A DNA stretch of 33,180 bases from Atopococcus tabaci DSM 17538 (GTDB lineage: Bacteria; Bacillota; Bacilli; Lactobacillales; Carnobacteriaceae_A), in the NCBI RefSeq assembly GCF_000429585.1, contig NZ_AUCD01000016.1, positions 1 to 33,180 on the forward strand, written 5' to 3'. Position 1 is the first letter of the stretch. The number at the start of each line of letters is the position of its first letter. Both the position numbers and the translations under genes were made by a program. The notes beneath the pieces were generated by a model. That model saw only the letters and a list, made by a program, of their open reading frames with translations. It did not search any database and was not told the DNA's origin. Positions 24,517 through 32,872 of this stretch are shown here, in pieces.

Positions 24517-25368
24517 TTACTCCTGTTTGTTTCCCATTAAAATGACTGCGTCTACAGTGATTTCTTCAAGCCCAGAAGCGAGAACGGCATCTATTTTCTC
24601 CTGAGACGCATTCCAAGACAGCGGCGTCATTTCCAACAAATGTTTTGTTTGTTCGCCATTTAAGGCGAACGTATAACGAACCGGTTTAATTTCAGCATCC
24701 GGATAGTGTTCTTTGAACTTTTTAAATACCAATTCATTGGAATAGGCGTCTTTTTCTTGATCGCCGTGGTATAAGGCTTGCCGCAATTCATAAAGGTGAT
24801 ATTCTCCAGGAATCACTTTTACTACCTGCCCGCCCGGTTTCAATAATCGGGAGAACTCATCGTAATTGGAAGGAGAAAAAATATTCAACAGTGTATCATA
24901 CGAGTGAGACGCAAACGGCGACTGTGCCAAGTCCGCCACACACCAAAACGCCGCAGTGAAATGGGCGGCAGCCAGCTGGATGGCCTCTTTTGAAATATCA
25001 AATCCAATTTTTGTCCCCTGCAGCCCTTTTCCATGTAAATAGTCCAGATGTGATCCTTCTCCGCATCCGATATCGAGCGTCACGCCTGTATGGTGTTGGA
25101 TAAAAGGATAGATTTCATCAAGGATTCCATTAAACAGACCGTCTTGCGCGATGGCAAAGCGGGAACGCAGCATCTCTTTTCCATAATCATTTTTTGAAGG
25201 CTTCAGCAGAAAGTGAAGCGAGCCTTTCTTAGCGACGTCGAAGGAATGACCTTCTTTGCATACAAAGCTGCCTTCTTGGACGCCTAGAAACGTGTTGCTA
25301 CATACCGGACACTGAAACAAGTGCCGATTTCTATTCAAAAATTCAATTGCTTGTTGCTTTTTACTCAA
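24517..25368 (-). CDS. rlmA: 23S rRNA (guanine-N1)-methyltransferase RlmA family
   Basis: 283 residues. It methylates N1 of a guanine in the helix 35 region of 23S rRNA; Gram-positive members (RlmA-II/TlrB type) act at G748. The N-terminal zinc finger is formed by Cys20, Cys23, Cys37 and His41 (CPVC...CKEGH). The Rossmann methyltransferase motif I is LDIGCGEGSH (98-107), and NIFSPSNYDEFSRLLKPGG follows. The start is TTG at 25368 with AAGGAAGGG just upstream and no better ATG nearby. It follows the epimerase-like gene after 15 bases and is probably co-transcribed with it. Confidence 0.9.
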   Translation of the reverse strand: MSKKQQAIEFLNRNRHLFQCPVCSNTFLGVQEGSFVCKEGHSFDVAKKGSLHFLLKPSKNDYGKEMLRSRFAIAQDGLFNGILDEIYPFIQHHTGVTLDIGCGEGSHLDYLHGKGLQGTKIGFDISKEAIQLAAAHFTAAFWCVADLAQSPFASHSYDTLLNIFSPSNYDEFSRLLKPGGQVVKVIPGEYHLYELRQALYHGDQEKDAYSNELVFKKFKEHYPDAEIKPVRYTFALNGEQTKHLLEMTPLSWNASQEKIDAVLASGLEEITVDAVILMGNKQE

Positions 25369-25383
25369 CGGAACCCTTCCTTT

Positions 25384-26271
25384 TCACTTGTTCTCTACTT
25401 GTGCGCGAAGCTCTCGGATGAGCGGCTTCAGCCATTCTTCCAATGTGGACAATTCAAAGCCTTCGCGGATCAATTTATCAGACACCAAATACTGGTCATG
25501 CTTCACGCTGAACGGGGAATCCGGCTCCGGTTGTCCTGAATACACCACTTGAATGGGTTTGCCCACGCCTTCTTCCAGCCATTGGATAAAGGTCTGAACC
25601 GGAATGGCGTCTCTGGAACTGATGTTGAAGATGCCTTCTTTTTCATGTTCAATCAGCCAGACAATCGCCTCTGCTGCTTCCGATCCTTTGACGTAGTTCA
25701 CCAGGACGTCTGAGTATTGGAATCGGATGGTTTCTTCGTTGACGCCTTTCTCGACATAATAAAGCAGACGTTCTGTATAGTCGTCAGTGTCCAACACAAT
25801 CGGCAGTCGGAAAGAAGTCACCGGGAACGGAGCCTCAGTGTAAAAAACAGTTTCCGCCTGGCGCTTTCCCTCACCGTATGTGACTTGCTTTTCAGGGTCA
25901 ATCGTATACGTGAACGGATCAAAATCCGATTCTTCGTAACCGTCTTTATCTCCTTGGTATACCGCCATGGAAGAAGTGAAAAATAACTGCTCCATGTTTC
26001 CTTGCAATTTTTCGATAATCAACCGAGCGTCTTCTTTTGTATAGCACACATTGTCAAATACAGCATGCCACGAATGGGAAGTCACTTCTCGCCAGCCTTC
26101 ATGAAAACCATCTCTCGCATCCAAGATGATGTGATCTACCTTATCTCCAAATGCGTGCGGTGTGTTTCCTCTTGTCGCGATGGTCACTTGATACCCTTTT
26201 TCAAGCAGCAGATTCACTGTTTTCTTTCCAAAAAACTTCGTGCCGCCCAATACAAGAATATTCTTCTTCAT
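25384..26271 (-). CDS. NAD-dependent epimerase/dehydratase family protein
   Basis: 295 residues from ATG 26271, which has AAAGGAGA upstream; the frame extending to 26310 is leader. It is an extended short-chain dehydrogenase-like Rossmann protein. The nucleotide motif near the start is LVLGGTKFFGKKT, with a TSSMAVYQ strand (serine position) and YGEGKRQAE as the YxxxK catalytic motif. The C-terminal part (about 170-295) would form the substrate domain. Substrate and product cannot be told. It precedes rlmA in a likely two-gene operon and diverges from the DUF2188 gene. Confidence 0.85.
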   Translation of the reverse strand: MKKNILVLGGTKFFGKKTVNLLLEKGYQVTIATRGNTPHAFGDKVDHIILDARDGFHEGWREVTSHSWHAVFDNVCYTKEDARLIIEKLQGNMEQLFFTSSMAVYQGDKDGYEESDFDPFTYTIDPEKQVTYGEGKRQAETVFYTEAPFPVTSFRLPIVLDTDDYTERLLYYVEKGVNEETIRFQYSDVLVNYVKGSEAAEAIVWLIEHEKEGIFNISSRDAIPVQTFIQWLEEGVGKPIQVVYSGQPEPDSPFSVKHDQYLVSDKLIREGFELSTLEEWLKPLIRELRAQVENK

Positions 26272-26354
26272 CGTATGGTCTCCTTTCAAACGTCCCTTGC
26301 TTTTCTCCACTATACCAAAGTTTCACTCTCCATTGCACGTTGGAATCATATTTC

Positions 26355-26383
26355 TGGATGATTTTGCCTTCAAATGCTATAAG
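26355..26383 (+). promoter_or_regulatory. promoter of the DUF2188 gene
   Basis: The extended -10 TGC+TATAAG (26375-26383) lies 17 bases after a weak -35, TGGATG (26355-26360), about 30 bases before the ATG. Confidence 0.45.
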
Positions 26384-26411
26384 TGAAGAAGAGCGAAAGG
26401 AGGCGAATGCT

Positions 26412-26858
26412 ATGCCCTGGGATATGAATGATTACCCTGCATCCATGAAAAATATGGACTCCCTTGTCCGGAAAAAAGCGATTGACATTGCCAACGCACT
26501 TCTAGAAGACGGCTACGACGAAGACCGGGCCATTCCCATCGCCCAATCACAGGCAAAGGAATGGCATCAAGATGCTTCGGATGAGGAAAAAAGAGCCTTT
26601 GAAAAAGAAGCCGACCCCACCAAGCATGATGAACACGAGTCCAGCAGCAATGAAGATTTAATCGATAATGACGTAGAAGTGTTCTTTGAAGAGGACGTTT
26701 GGAAAGTCCAAACAAAAGGAGCCGAACGTCCGGCACAAACATTTGATAAAAAGACGGACGCGGTCAAACGCGCCAAAGAGATGGCGGCAAACAAAGAGAG
26801 CAAAGTAATCATTTATAAAAAAGACGGCAGCAAACAAAAAGAACAAACACCGGATTGA
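26412..26858 (+). CDS. DUF2188 domain protein with an N-terminal helical region
   Basis: 148 residues. ATG 26412 is chosen for AAAGGAGG about 8 bases upstream; the frame is open further left without support. Residues 1-55 (MPWDMNDYPASMKNMDSLVRKKAIDIANALLEDGYDEDRAIPIAQSQAKEW) form a compact helical segment seen at the front of several DUF2188-type proteins. A charged linker follows, and then the DUF2188 domain (about 88-135): W-KVQTKGAERPAQTFDKKTDAVKRAKEMA...VIIYKKDG. The family is widespread and small, and often stress-associated in annotation, but without a proven function. No membrane segment. It is monocistronic, with its own promoter and terminator. Confidence 0.87.
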   Translation: MPWDMNDYPASMKNMDSLVRKKAIDIANALLEDGYDEDRAIPIAQSQAKEWHQDASDEEKRAFEKEADPTKHDEHESSSNEDLIDNDVEVFFEEDVWKVQTKGAERPAQTFDKKTDAVKRAKEMAANKESKVIIYKKDGSKQKEQTPD

Positions 26859-26865
26859 TAGGAAC

Positions 26866-26907
26866 AAAAAAACTTCCCAACCAATTTCCAGGTTGGGAAG
26901 TTTTTTT
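26866..26907. terminator. bidirectional terminator between the DUF2188 and YtxH-like genes
   Basis: A 17-bp perfect stem, AAAAAAACTTCCCAACC (26866-26882) with its inverted copy (26891-26907), has As and Ts at the outer ends. Confidence 0.95.
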
Positions 26908-26918
26908 GCCGTCTTCTT

Positions 26919-27326
26919 CTATGGTCTTGGTTCGTGTTCTAAAGGATCGGCTTCACGGTAACGCGCATCTTCTGCCACACCATTCGCCACAGTAGGAGCG
27001 ACTGACGGAACCGGCGCTTCCGACGTTTCTGGTGCCGGCACATCGGCGTGGAACTGTTGATCAACCGCCAAAGCGTCCGTAGCATCGCCCACCCCTTCAT
27101 TGGTGCTGTAAACGGTGATGTTATCAGAGGTTTCTCCAGCTTTTGAAGGAGCAACTTTTTCTTTTAGTTGAGTGCCTTGTTGTTTGGCTTTTTCAACATA
27201 TTCTTCTGCTTTCGCTTTCCATTCTTCTTGTGTTTCTTTTCCAGGTTTCGGAGCCAAGAAAGACGCTGCCGCGTAACCTGCCAATGCGCCAATCAACATC
27301 CCAAATCCAAATGTTCCTTTTGACAT
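26919..27326 (-). CDS. YtxH-like membrane-associated protein
   Basis: 135 residues from ATG 27326, with AAAAGGAGAGG upstream; the longer frame has no ribosome site. The first 27 residues (KGTFGFGMLIGALAGYAAASFLAP) are a glycine-rich hydrophobic segment followed by KPGKETQEEWKAKAEEYVEKAK, the usual YtxH layout. The tail is unusual: from about 85 it is Ala/Pro/Glu rich (VPAPETSEAPVPSVAPTVANG) and probably disordered. YtxH proteins of Bacilli are stress-linked and not enzymes. It lies 72 bases downstream of the aminotransferase gene on the same strand, so the two may share a transcript. Confidence 0.8.
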   Translation of the reverse strand: MSKGTFGFGMLIGALAGYAAASFLAPKPGKETQEEWKAKAEEYVEKAKQQGTQLKEKVAPSKAGETSDNITVYSTNEGVGDATDALAVDQQFHADVPAPETSEAPVPSVAPTVANGVAEDARYREADPLEHEPRP

Positions 27327-27398
27327 AATGCCCTCTCCTTTTCGTTGGTTTCTTCCTATATTGTATCGTTTCTTTCCTTGTGATGCATATATTAACAC

Positions 27399-28640
27399 TT
27401 ACTGCAAGGTGACCCATTCAATACAGACCGCCAAAGCTTCCATTGCTTGCTCCAGTTCCGATGCCGGTACCGATGTTGGAGCCAGACGAATGCTGTTGTC
27501 ATCCGGATTGTGTCCATATGGGTATGTGGCATTGGCCGGTGTCAATTGGATGCCGATGTCCTCTGCAGCACGGACAATTTTTGATGCGCATCCTTTTTTG
27601 GTCGTCAAATGAACGAAATACCCTCCATTAGGCGTGGTCCACTCCACCAGTCCGGATTTTTCTCCTTGGAAATATTCTTTCAGCTTGTGTTCGATCATCT
27701 CAAACTTAGGTCTCAAAATGTCAGCATGCTTTTTCATATGCGCTTCGACCCCATCTTTGTCTTTCAAAAACTTCACATGCCGCATTTGATTGATTTTGTC
27801 AAAACTGATGAGTTGTTTGCCGAGCATTTTTGTATAATACGAAACATTTTCTTCAGAGGTGCTGATGGCAGCCACTCCCGCTCCCGGGAATGTAATTTTC
27901 GATGTGGACGTGAACATCCACGCGCGATTTGGGTTTCCGGCTTCTTTGCATGCCGCCAACAGATTTTTCGCCTGTTCTTTTTCTTCATTCAGATGATGCA
28001 CCATGTATGCATTGTCCCAAATGACGATAAAATCACGCGACTTCGTTTCCATCGCGGCCAAACGGTCCACTACTTCATCCGAATAAGTGGTTCCGGTCGG
28101 ATTGCTGTACGTCGGCACACACCAAATGCCTTTGATGGTTTCGTCTTCAGCGACCAATTTTTCAACTTGATCCATGTCCGGACCGTCGTCCTTTAAATCA
28201 ACGGGAATCATATGGATGCCGAAGTGCTCTGTCATTTGAAAGTGGCGGTCGTATCCCGGGCTGGGACATAAGAACGTCACTTTCCCCTCGTTTCTCCAAG
28301 CATCTTCGCCGATGTTCATCTTGCTGTTCAGTAAAATGTACATCAACTGTAAACTGGAGTTTCCTCCTACAACGGTTTCCTCAGGAGTGGTGTCAAAGAG
28401 ATTGGCGAAAAGTTGTTTGGCTTCCGGAATACCTGTCAATCCCCCGTAATTTCTGTAATCCGTGTTGCCTTCTCCAATCAAGTCTTCAGGCGACAACACA
28501 TTGAGCAACGGTTCACTCAATTGCAGTTGTTCTCTGGAAGGGACTCCTCTTGTGATGGCCAACTGGAACGGAGACTGTTTCCACTTCTCGTATTTCGTGC
28601 GCAATTCATTGATGCGCTTTTCGTCAGGATGTGTACTCAT
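27399..28640 (-). CDS. PLP-dependent aminotransferase, MocR-like/aspartate class
   Basis: 413 residues. It is a fold-type I pyridoxal-phosphate enzyme related to the Aminotran_MocR/Asp aminotransferase group. Key sites are the SNPTGTTYSDEVV segment (179-191), Asp209 and Tyr212 in WDNAYMVHH for the cofactor ring, the Schiff-base Lys248 in TSTSKITFPGAG, and an Arg near the end in SIRLAPT for the substrate carboxylate. ATG 28640 has GGAGGAAC upstream. There is no DNA-binding domain, so it is an enzyme and not a MocR regulator. Aspartate/2-oxoglutarate transamination is the likely reaction, but aromatic or other substrates are not excluded. Confidence 0.9.
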   Translation of the reverse strand: MSTHPDEKRINELRTKYEKWKQSPFQLAITRGVPSREQLQLSEPLLNVLSPEDLIGEGNTDYRNYGGLTGIPEAKQLFANLFDTTPEETVVGGNSSLQLMYILLNSKMNIGEDAWRNEGKVTFLCPSPGYDRHFQMTEHFGIHMIPVDLKDDGPDMDQVEKLVAEDETIKGIWCVPTYSNPTGTTYSDEVVDRLAAMETKSRDFIVIWDNAYMVHHLNEEKEQAKNLLAACKEAGNPNRAWMFTSTSKITFPGAGVAAISTSEENVSYYTKMLGKQLISFDKINQMRHVKFLKDKDGVEAHMKKHADILRPKFEMIEHKLKEYFQGEKSGLVEWTTPNGGYFVHLTTKKGCASKIVRAAEDIGIQLTPANATYPYGHNPDDNSIRLAPTSVPASELEQAMEALAVCIEWVTLQ

Positions 28641-28734
28641 TTTGTTGTTCCTCCTTCACTTCTTTCTATGTATTTTCCCATTATATCTTAGAATACTGAA
28701 ATTGAATACAGAAAAGGATTTGATGCACACACAG

Positions 28735-28779
28735 AAAAAACCAGTAAGCCACCGGATACAAGGCGTCTACTGGTTTTTA
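28735..28779. terminator. terminator of the sugar ABC operon
   Basis: AAAAACCAGTA (28736-28746) pairs with TACTGGTTTTT (28768-28778), extended inwards by GCC/GGC. It lies just past the YesL stop and upstream of the aminotransferase gene. Confidence 0.88.
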
Positions 28780-28789
28780 ATGTCTGCTT

Positions 28790-29410
28790 TCATCGTCTGT
28801 GTTTCTTTCGATTCTTTTCGAGCGCAAGAGAAACAGCTTTCGTTCCAAGCCATGCAGGCGCACTGAATGAAAAGAAAAAAATCACGGCCGGCCATTTCAA
28901 GAAGATGAAAAACAGCCCAATCAAACTGATCAATAATCCCAGGCTGATAATGGGATGCGCAACCGCCAGCATTATTCCCATCAGAAAGGTCTGCAGCGTG
29001 TTTTTTTGGATTTTCTTCAATAAAGGATATCCATATAAAAGACCGACTACAAACACTACAAATAATGTATAAACGGCATACTTCAATACTTGAAAACCAG
29101 CTTCCGGAATCGATTGCGAACTTAGAAAAAGGATATCAAGAATAAAAATGATCGCTATCACCAGCATGGGCAAGCCAAATTTGTAGCTGCGTGTAAAATT
29201 CTTCTTGAATGTTTGAGCGAATAACCGAAAAACAGATTGCGTCGGGCCTTCCTCTTCCCAACAGTTCAACAACTCAAACGCTGTATCGGTGGCTGGAACC
29301 ACTGTGAGAACCGGGAGAGAAAACAGCAGCCACGAGACATTCAATACCGCCATCCGTGACACCCATTCCGTTCCATGCACCACGATTTTTGTTGTATCTA
29401 CTTTTTTCAA
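28790..29410 (-). CDS. YesL-type DUF624 membrane protein
   Basis: 206 residues. The start is TTG at 29410 with GGAGGG about 8 bases upstream; the next Met lies inside the first helix. The N-terminus holds the DUF624 signature region (WVSRMAVLNVSWLLFSLPVLTVVPATDTAF), and about five membrane helices are spread through the protein. DUF624/YesL proteins are nearly always encoded with CUT1-type sugar ABC importers for complex or plant-derived sugars; a chaperone or coupling role has been suggested but not shown. It is the last gene of the operon, 18 bases after the second permease. Confidence 0.88.
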   Translation of the reverse strand: MKKVDTTKIVVHGTEWVSRMAVLNVSWLLFSLPVLTVVPATDTAFELLNCWEEEGPTQSVFRLFAQTFKKNFTRSYKFGLPMLVIAIIFILDILFLSSQSIPEAGFQVLKYAVYTLFVVFVVGLLYGYPLLKKIQKNTLQTFLMGIMLAVAHPIISLGLLISLIGLFFIFLKWPAVIFFFSFSAPAWLGTKAVSLALEKNRKKHRR

Positions 29411-29428
29411 CCTGTTTCCCTCCTGCTG

Positions 29429-30343
29429 TTAACCTTTCGTTCCTCCCGTCAAGTCCATGCCTTCGATAAAGTATTTCTGTGCGAAGAAGAACAAAAGAAC
29501 GGTCGGCAGCAAGACCATTGTTGCTCCTGCCATCAAATAGTTCCATTGTGTTGTGGACTGATTTTGGAAAATCTGGAGTCCAATTTGTAGTGTGTACATT
29601 TCTTCTTCATGGATATAGAGCAACGGACCTAAGAAGTCGTTCCACGCGCCGTTGAACGATTGGATACCGATAGTGATTAACGCCGGTTTGGTCAACGGAA
29701 TCATCAAGCGACTCCAAATGTACAAGTGATTCGCCCCATCCATATGAGCCGCTTCAATCAATTCGTCATTGATTGACATATAAAATTGCCGCATCAAGAA
29801 AATGTTGAAGGCACTCCCGAAGAAAGAAGGCACGATCAATGGTAGATACGTTCCCACCCACCCCAATTGGGTGAACAAAATGTATTGGGGAATCATCGTC
29901 ACAAATCCCGGCACCATCATGGTGGACAAAACCAATCCGAACAACAGATTTTTTCCGGGAAACGAAATTTTAGCGAATCCATATGCGATAAACGAGTTGG
30001 ATACGACGTTACCCAATACAACGAAGAACGTGATAAACAACGTATTGCGTGCGTATTTGAAAAACGGAAAAGCTTCAATCGTACGTGTATAGTTTTCCCA
30101 TTGGAATGTTTCCGGGAACAGGGTCGGAGGGAATTGGACAATCTCTTCCATCGGTTTCAACGAAGTGGAAACCATCCAAACAAGCGGTGTCATCAAAACG
30201 ATGCTGATTAAAATCAAAAGAAAATAAGTGATGAACTTCCCGATTTTCTTTTGACGCTTGCGGCTCTTGAAGTACTTCGTCTTTGCGACCGGTTCTTCAA
30301 AAGAACGCGTCTTCTCTTTAGATTGTGTAGATGTATCAATCAT
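29429..30343 (-). CDS. carbohydrate ABC transporter permease (MalG/UgpE-like)
   Basis: 304 residues and six membrane helices after a basic start (KYFKSRKRQKKIGKFITYFLL). The EAA loop reads EAAHMDGANHLYIWSRLMIPLTKPALITI, the coupling segment that binds the ATPase. As in MalG-type permeases there is a large extracellular loop after helix 1 (about 55-95). ATG 30343 overlaps the stop of the upstream permease by 4 bases, and GGAGGAGG lies upstream. It forms a pair with the gene at 30340; the ATPase is not encoded here and may be a shared MsmK-like subunit. Substrate unknown. Confidence 0.93.
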   Translation of the reverse strand: MIDTSTQSKEKTRSFEEPVAKTKYFKSRKRQKKIGKFITYFLLILISIVLMTPLVWMVSTSLKPMEEIVQFPPTLFPETFQWENYTRTIEAFPFFKYARNTLFITFFVVLGNVVSNSFIAYGFAKISFPGKNLLFGLVLSTMMVPGFVTMIPQYILFTQLGWVGTYLPLIVPSFFGSAFNIFLMRQFYMSINDELIEAAHMDGANHLYIWSRLMIPLTKPALITIGIQSFNGAWNDFLGPLLYIHEEEMYTLQIGLQIFQNQSTTQWNYLMAGATMVLLPTVLLFFFAQKYFIEGMDLTGGTKG

Positions 30344-31272
30344 GCGTTTTCCCCTCCTCCATAGTGTACCCAGCGAGGAGCCAGTTTCAGATTAATAAAG
30401 GTCAGTATTAAAACAATGACGAAAAGTATCATCGACATGGCCATCGCATACCCCATGTCATAGGCTACAAATGCTTTGTTCCACATATGGAAATTGTAGA
30501 AAAGCAAGGAGTTGGCCGGTCCAGCCGTACCGCTTTCTGTCATGACGTACGCTTCTTGAAAGATCTGAAACGCTCCAATAGTAGATGTGACGACATCATA
30601 AAAGATAATCGGCGTAATCATCGGCAGCGTTATATGGCGGAATTGACCAAAGGGGCTGGCACCGTCAATTTCAGCGGATTCATACAGCTGTTGCGGGACG
30701 TTTTGCAACGTTGCCAGATACAGCAGCATCGCGCCACCTACACTCCACAGTTTCATTAAAATCAGTGCTGGCTTGGTCCAATTGGGATCAAACAACCATG
30801 CCGGTCCGCTGATTCCAACCCAAGACAATACCGTATTCACCAACCCTGTGGACGGCGACAGCAACTGCATCCATAACACATATACTGCAACCCCAGACAA
30901 GATTGCCGGCAGGTAAAAGATCGTCCGGAATACCCGAATGCCCCGGATACGTTGGTTCAATAAGACTGCCAATAAGACGCTTCCTATCGCTGTCAAAGGA
31001 ACGTTGAATGCAACGTAGTAAGCAGTATTGTACAAAGACGTCCAGAAAAGCTCATCTTGTGTAAACATCCTCTTAAAGTTGGCTAATCCGATAAAGTCCA
31101 TTTTAGAAGTCAAGTTGTAATTGGTAAAACTTCCGTAGAATGAAAACAACATCGGGCCAAGCATAAATACTGCAAATCCTATGATAAAAGGAGACACAAA
31201 AAACAAACCCCACAACGCTTCTTTTTTCTGTTTTTTCGTCCACTTCCTTTTTGTTACTGCCTTTGCAGCCAT
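30340..31272 (-). CDS. carbohydrate ABC transporter permease (MalF/UgpA-like)
   Basis: 310 residues from ATG 31272, where AGGTGG lies 5-6 bases upstream; a TTG at 31299 with GGAG is the alternative. Six helices follow, the first two in WGLFFVSPFIIGFAVFMLGPMLFSFYGSFTNYNL, which is typical for this subunit. The EAA-type loop is YESAEIDGASPFGQFRHITLPMITP. It partners the permease at 29429. It follows the binding-protein gene after 112 bases, a gap that contains a hairpin able to reduce read-through. Confidence 0.93.
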   Translation of the reverse strand: MAAKAVTKRKWTKKQKKEALWGLFFVSPFIIGFAVFMLGPMLFSFYGSFTNYNLTSKMDFIGLANFKRMFTQDELFWTSLYNTAYYVAFNVPLTAIGSVLLAVLLNQRIRGIRVFRTIFYLPAILSGVAVYVLWMQLLSPSTGLVNTVLSWVGISGPAWLFDPNWTKPALILMKLWSVGGAMLLYLATLQNVPQQLYESAEIDGASPFGQFRHITLPMITPIIFYDVVTSTIGAFQIFQEAYVMTESGTAGPANSLLFYNFHMWNKAFVAYDMGYAMAMSMILFVIVLILTFINLKLAPRWVHYGGGENA

Positions 31273-31330
31273 TTTATCCACCTGCTTTCTAGAAGACAAA
31301 AAGTCTCCGCTTCTTCATTCGTACTTGCCA

Positions 31331-31369
31331 AAAAGAGGGCGACAAGACATCTCTGTCACCCTCTCTTTT
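31331..31369 (-). terminator. hairpin between the binding-protein and permease genes (partial terminator)
   Basis: GAGGGCGACA (31335-31344) pairs with TGTCACCCTC (31354-31363) with one mismatch, flanked by AAAA and CTTTT. Such hairpins commonly lower transcription of permeases relative to the binding protein. Confidence 0.6.
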
Positions 31370-31384
31370 ATTCAAAGTTCGAGA

Positions 31385-32731
31385 TCACTGATGTTGTTCC
31401 ACAAGATTTTCCACTGATGCCTGGGCTTCATCCAACGCTTCTTTGGCCGATTTATTGCCTAAGAAGGCTTCGTCAATCTGGCCGTTGATTAATGGATTAA
31501 AGTCCGGCGCAGTCAAAGGAACCGGTGTAATAACGGTGTTTTCCAAGTTTTTGTGTGCCATCTGGTACATCTCGCGCCCTTTTTCAGTTAAGTCCGGATG
31601 TTCCATTAAGTTCTCATTGGCTTCTTGGTTTGCCATGATATCAAAGCTGTCCATCCCAAACTGCTCTTGAACTTCGGTTGAAGTCAAGTACTTCATCACT
31701 TCATAAGAAGCTTCCGGGTTTTCAGCACCTTGAGGGATCTCCAATACAAAACCACCGCCCCAAGACCAGTTTCCGGATCCTTCTTCATATTCAGGAAGCG
31801 GAGCGACGCCAAAGTTGAAATCTTCTGGAGCGTTGTCGCGCAGACTTAAGTAATAGTTGATGTTTTGTCCGCGCATTCCCACTAATCCGGAAATGAACGG
31901 GTCTGCAATGCCCTGTCCAAACTCTGCTTCGTAACGGTTGATAGTGTCTGAACCATAGTAATCTTGCCACTCCAGCATCCATTCTAAAGCAGCGACCTTG
32001 TTCGGCGTGTTGACTTTCACGTTGTCTTCTTCGTCAAACCAACTTGTTCCGCCATCCGCATTTAAAGCCCATACATCTGCACCGATACTCCAACGAGGAT
32101 AGAAGCCGATACGTTCCCAGTTATCACCATTTTTCACGTCCAACGCGCGGGCAGCTTCTTCCAATTCTGTCCAAGTGGCCGGTGGTGTTTCAGGGTCCAA
32201 TCCCACTTCTTCAAACATATCCTTGTTATAGAACAACACTTGCGTATCCGTGTTAAACGGCAGTGCGTACGCCTCTCCTTCATGGATCACCGTATCCCAT
32301 AACTGTGGATAGAAACGGGATTGAATATCTTCTTCCTCTTGATCGAGGTATTGTTGAATGTTTGTCGCCTGCTCCGCATCCGCACGTTGACGGACCGAGT
32401 TGATGTCTTGCACAATAATATCAGGCGGATTCCCCGCTGCAATTGCCGCAAGAGATTTTGTCCAAATATCTCCCCATGGCTGGTAAACATACTCCACTTC
32501 AATCTCATCTTGGGAGCTGTTATACTCGTCCAGCGCCGCTTCAATAGCATCTCGGCGTGCGCCTTCTCCCCAGAAGGACCACATTTCCAAGTGGATTTTA
32601 TCTCCGCTTGCCGCGTCACCGCCGGTATCTGTCCCGTCGGCAGCTTCTCCTCCGCCGCAAGCAGCCAAAATTAATGCAGCGCTTCCTGTAATTCCCAACG
32701 AAAGCCATGACTTCCATTTTTTTATCTTCAT
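31385..32731 (-). CDS. sugar ABC transporter substrate-binding lipoprotein
   Basis: 448 residues. It begins with a lipoprotein signal: a basic start, a hydrophobic stretch and the lipobox LAAC at about 22-25, so Cys25 would be acylated and hold the protein outside the membrane. A Gly/Asp-rich linker follows, then a two-lobed CUT1 binding fold (IHLEMWSFWGEGARRDAIEAALDEYN, GNPPDIIVQDINSV, PFNTDTQVLFYNKDMFEEVGLDPE). The domain is rich in Trp and acidic residues, as in oligosaccharide binders, but the ligand is not determined. ATG 32731 has GAAAGAGGTAAGG upstream. It is the first gene of the operon. Confidence 0.94.
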   Translation of the reverse strand: MKIKKWKSWLSLGITGSAALILAACGGGEAADGTDTGGDAASGDKIHLEMWSFWGEGARRDAIEAALDEYNSSQDEIEVEYVYQPWGDIWTKSLAAIAAGNPPDIIVQDINSVRQRADAEQATNIQQYLDQEEEDIQSRFYPQLWDTVIHEGEAYALPFNTDTQVLFYNKDMFEEVGLDPETPPATWTELEEAARALDVKNGDNWERIGFYPRWSIGADVWALNADGGTSWFDEEDNVKVNTPNKVAALEWMLEWQDYYGSDTINRYEAEFGQGIADPFISGLVGMRGQNINYYLSLRDNAPEDFNFGVAPLPEYEEGSGNWSWGGGFVLEIPQGAENPEASYEVMKYLTSTEVQEQFGMDSFDIMANQEANENLMEHPDLTEKGREMYQMAHKNLENTVITPVPLTAPDFNPLINGQIDEAFLGNKSAKEALDEAQASVENLVEQHQ

Positions 32732-32872
32732 GACCTTACCTCTTTCCTAAGTATTATATGTAAGCATAGAAAGTAAAGCGACTTTGCTTAACAGTTGAGA
32801 GTATAAAATATTTTGTGTAAATAGAAAAAAGGAAGTCCCTTCTGTAGAATAAAGTTACCACACCCATTCACA

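Noticed and set aside
27399-28640. Aminotransferase as a MocR-type transcription regulator
   Set aside because: The protein starts directly with the enzyme domain and has no GntR-type DNA-binding part.
9681-31299. Many overlapping open frames on the opposite strand of real genes
   Set aside because: They lack ribosome sites and recognisable domains and lie fully within well-supported genes, so they are shadows.
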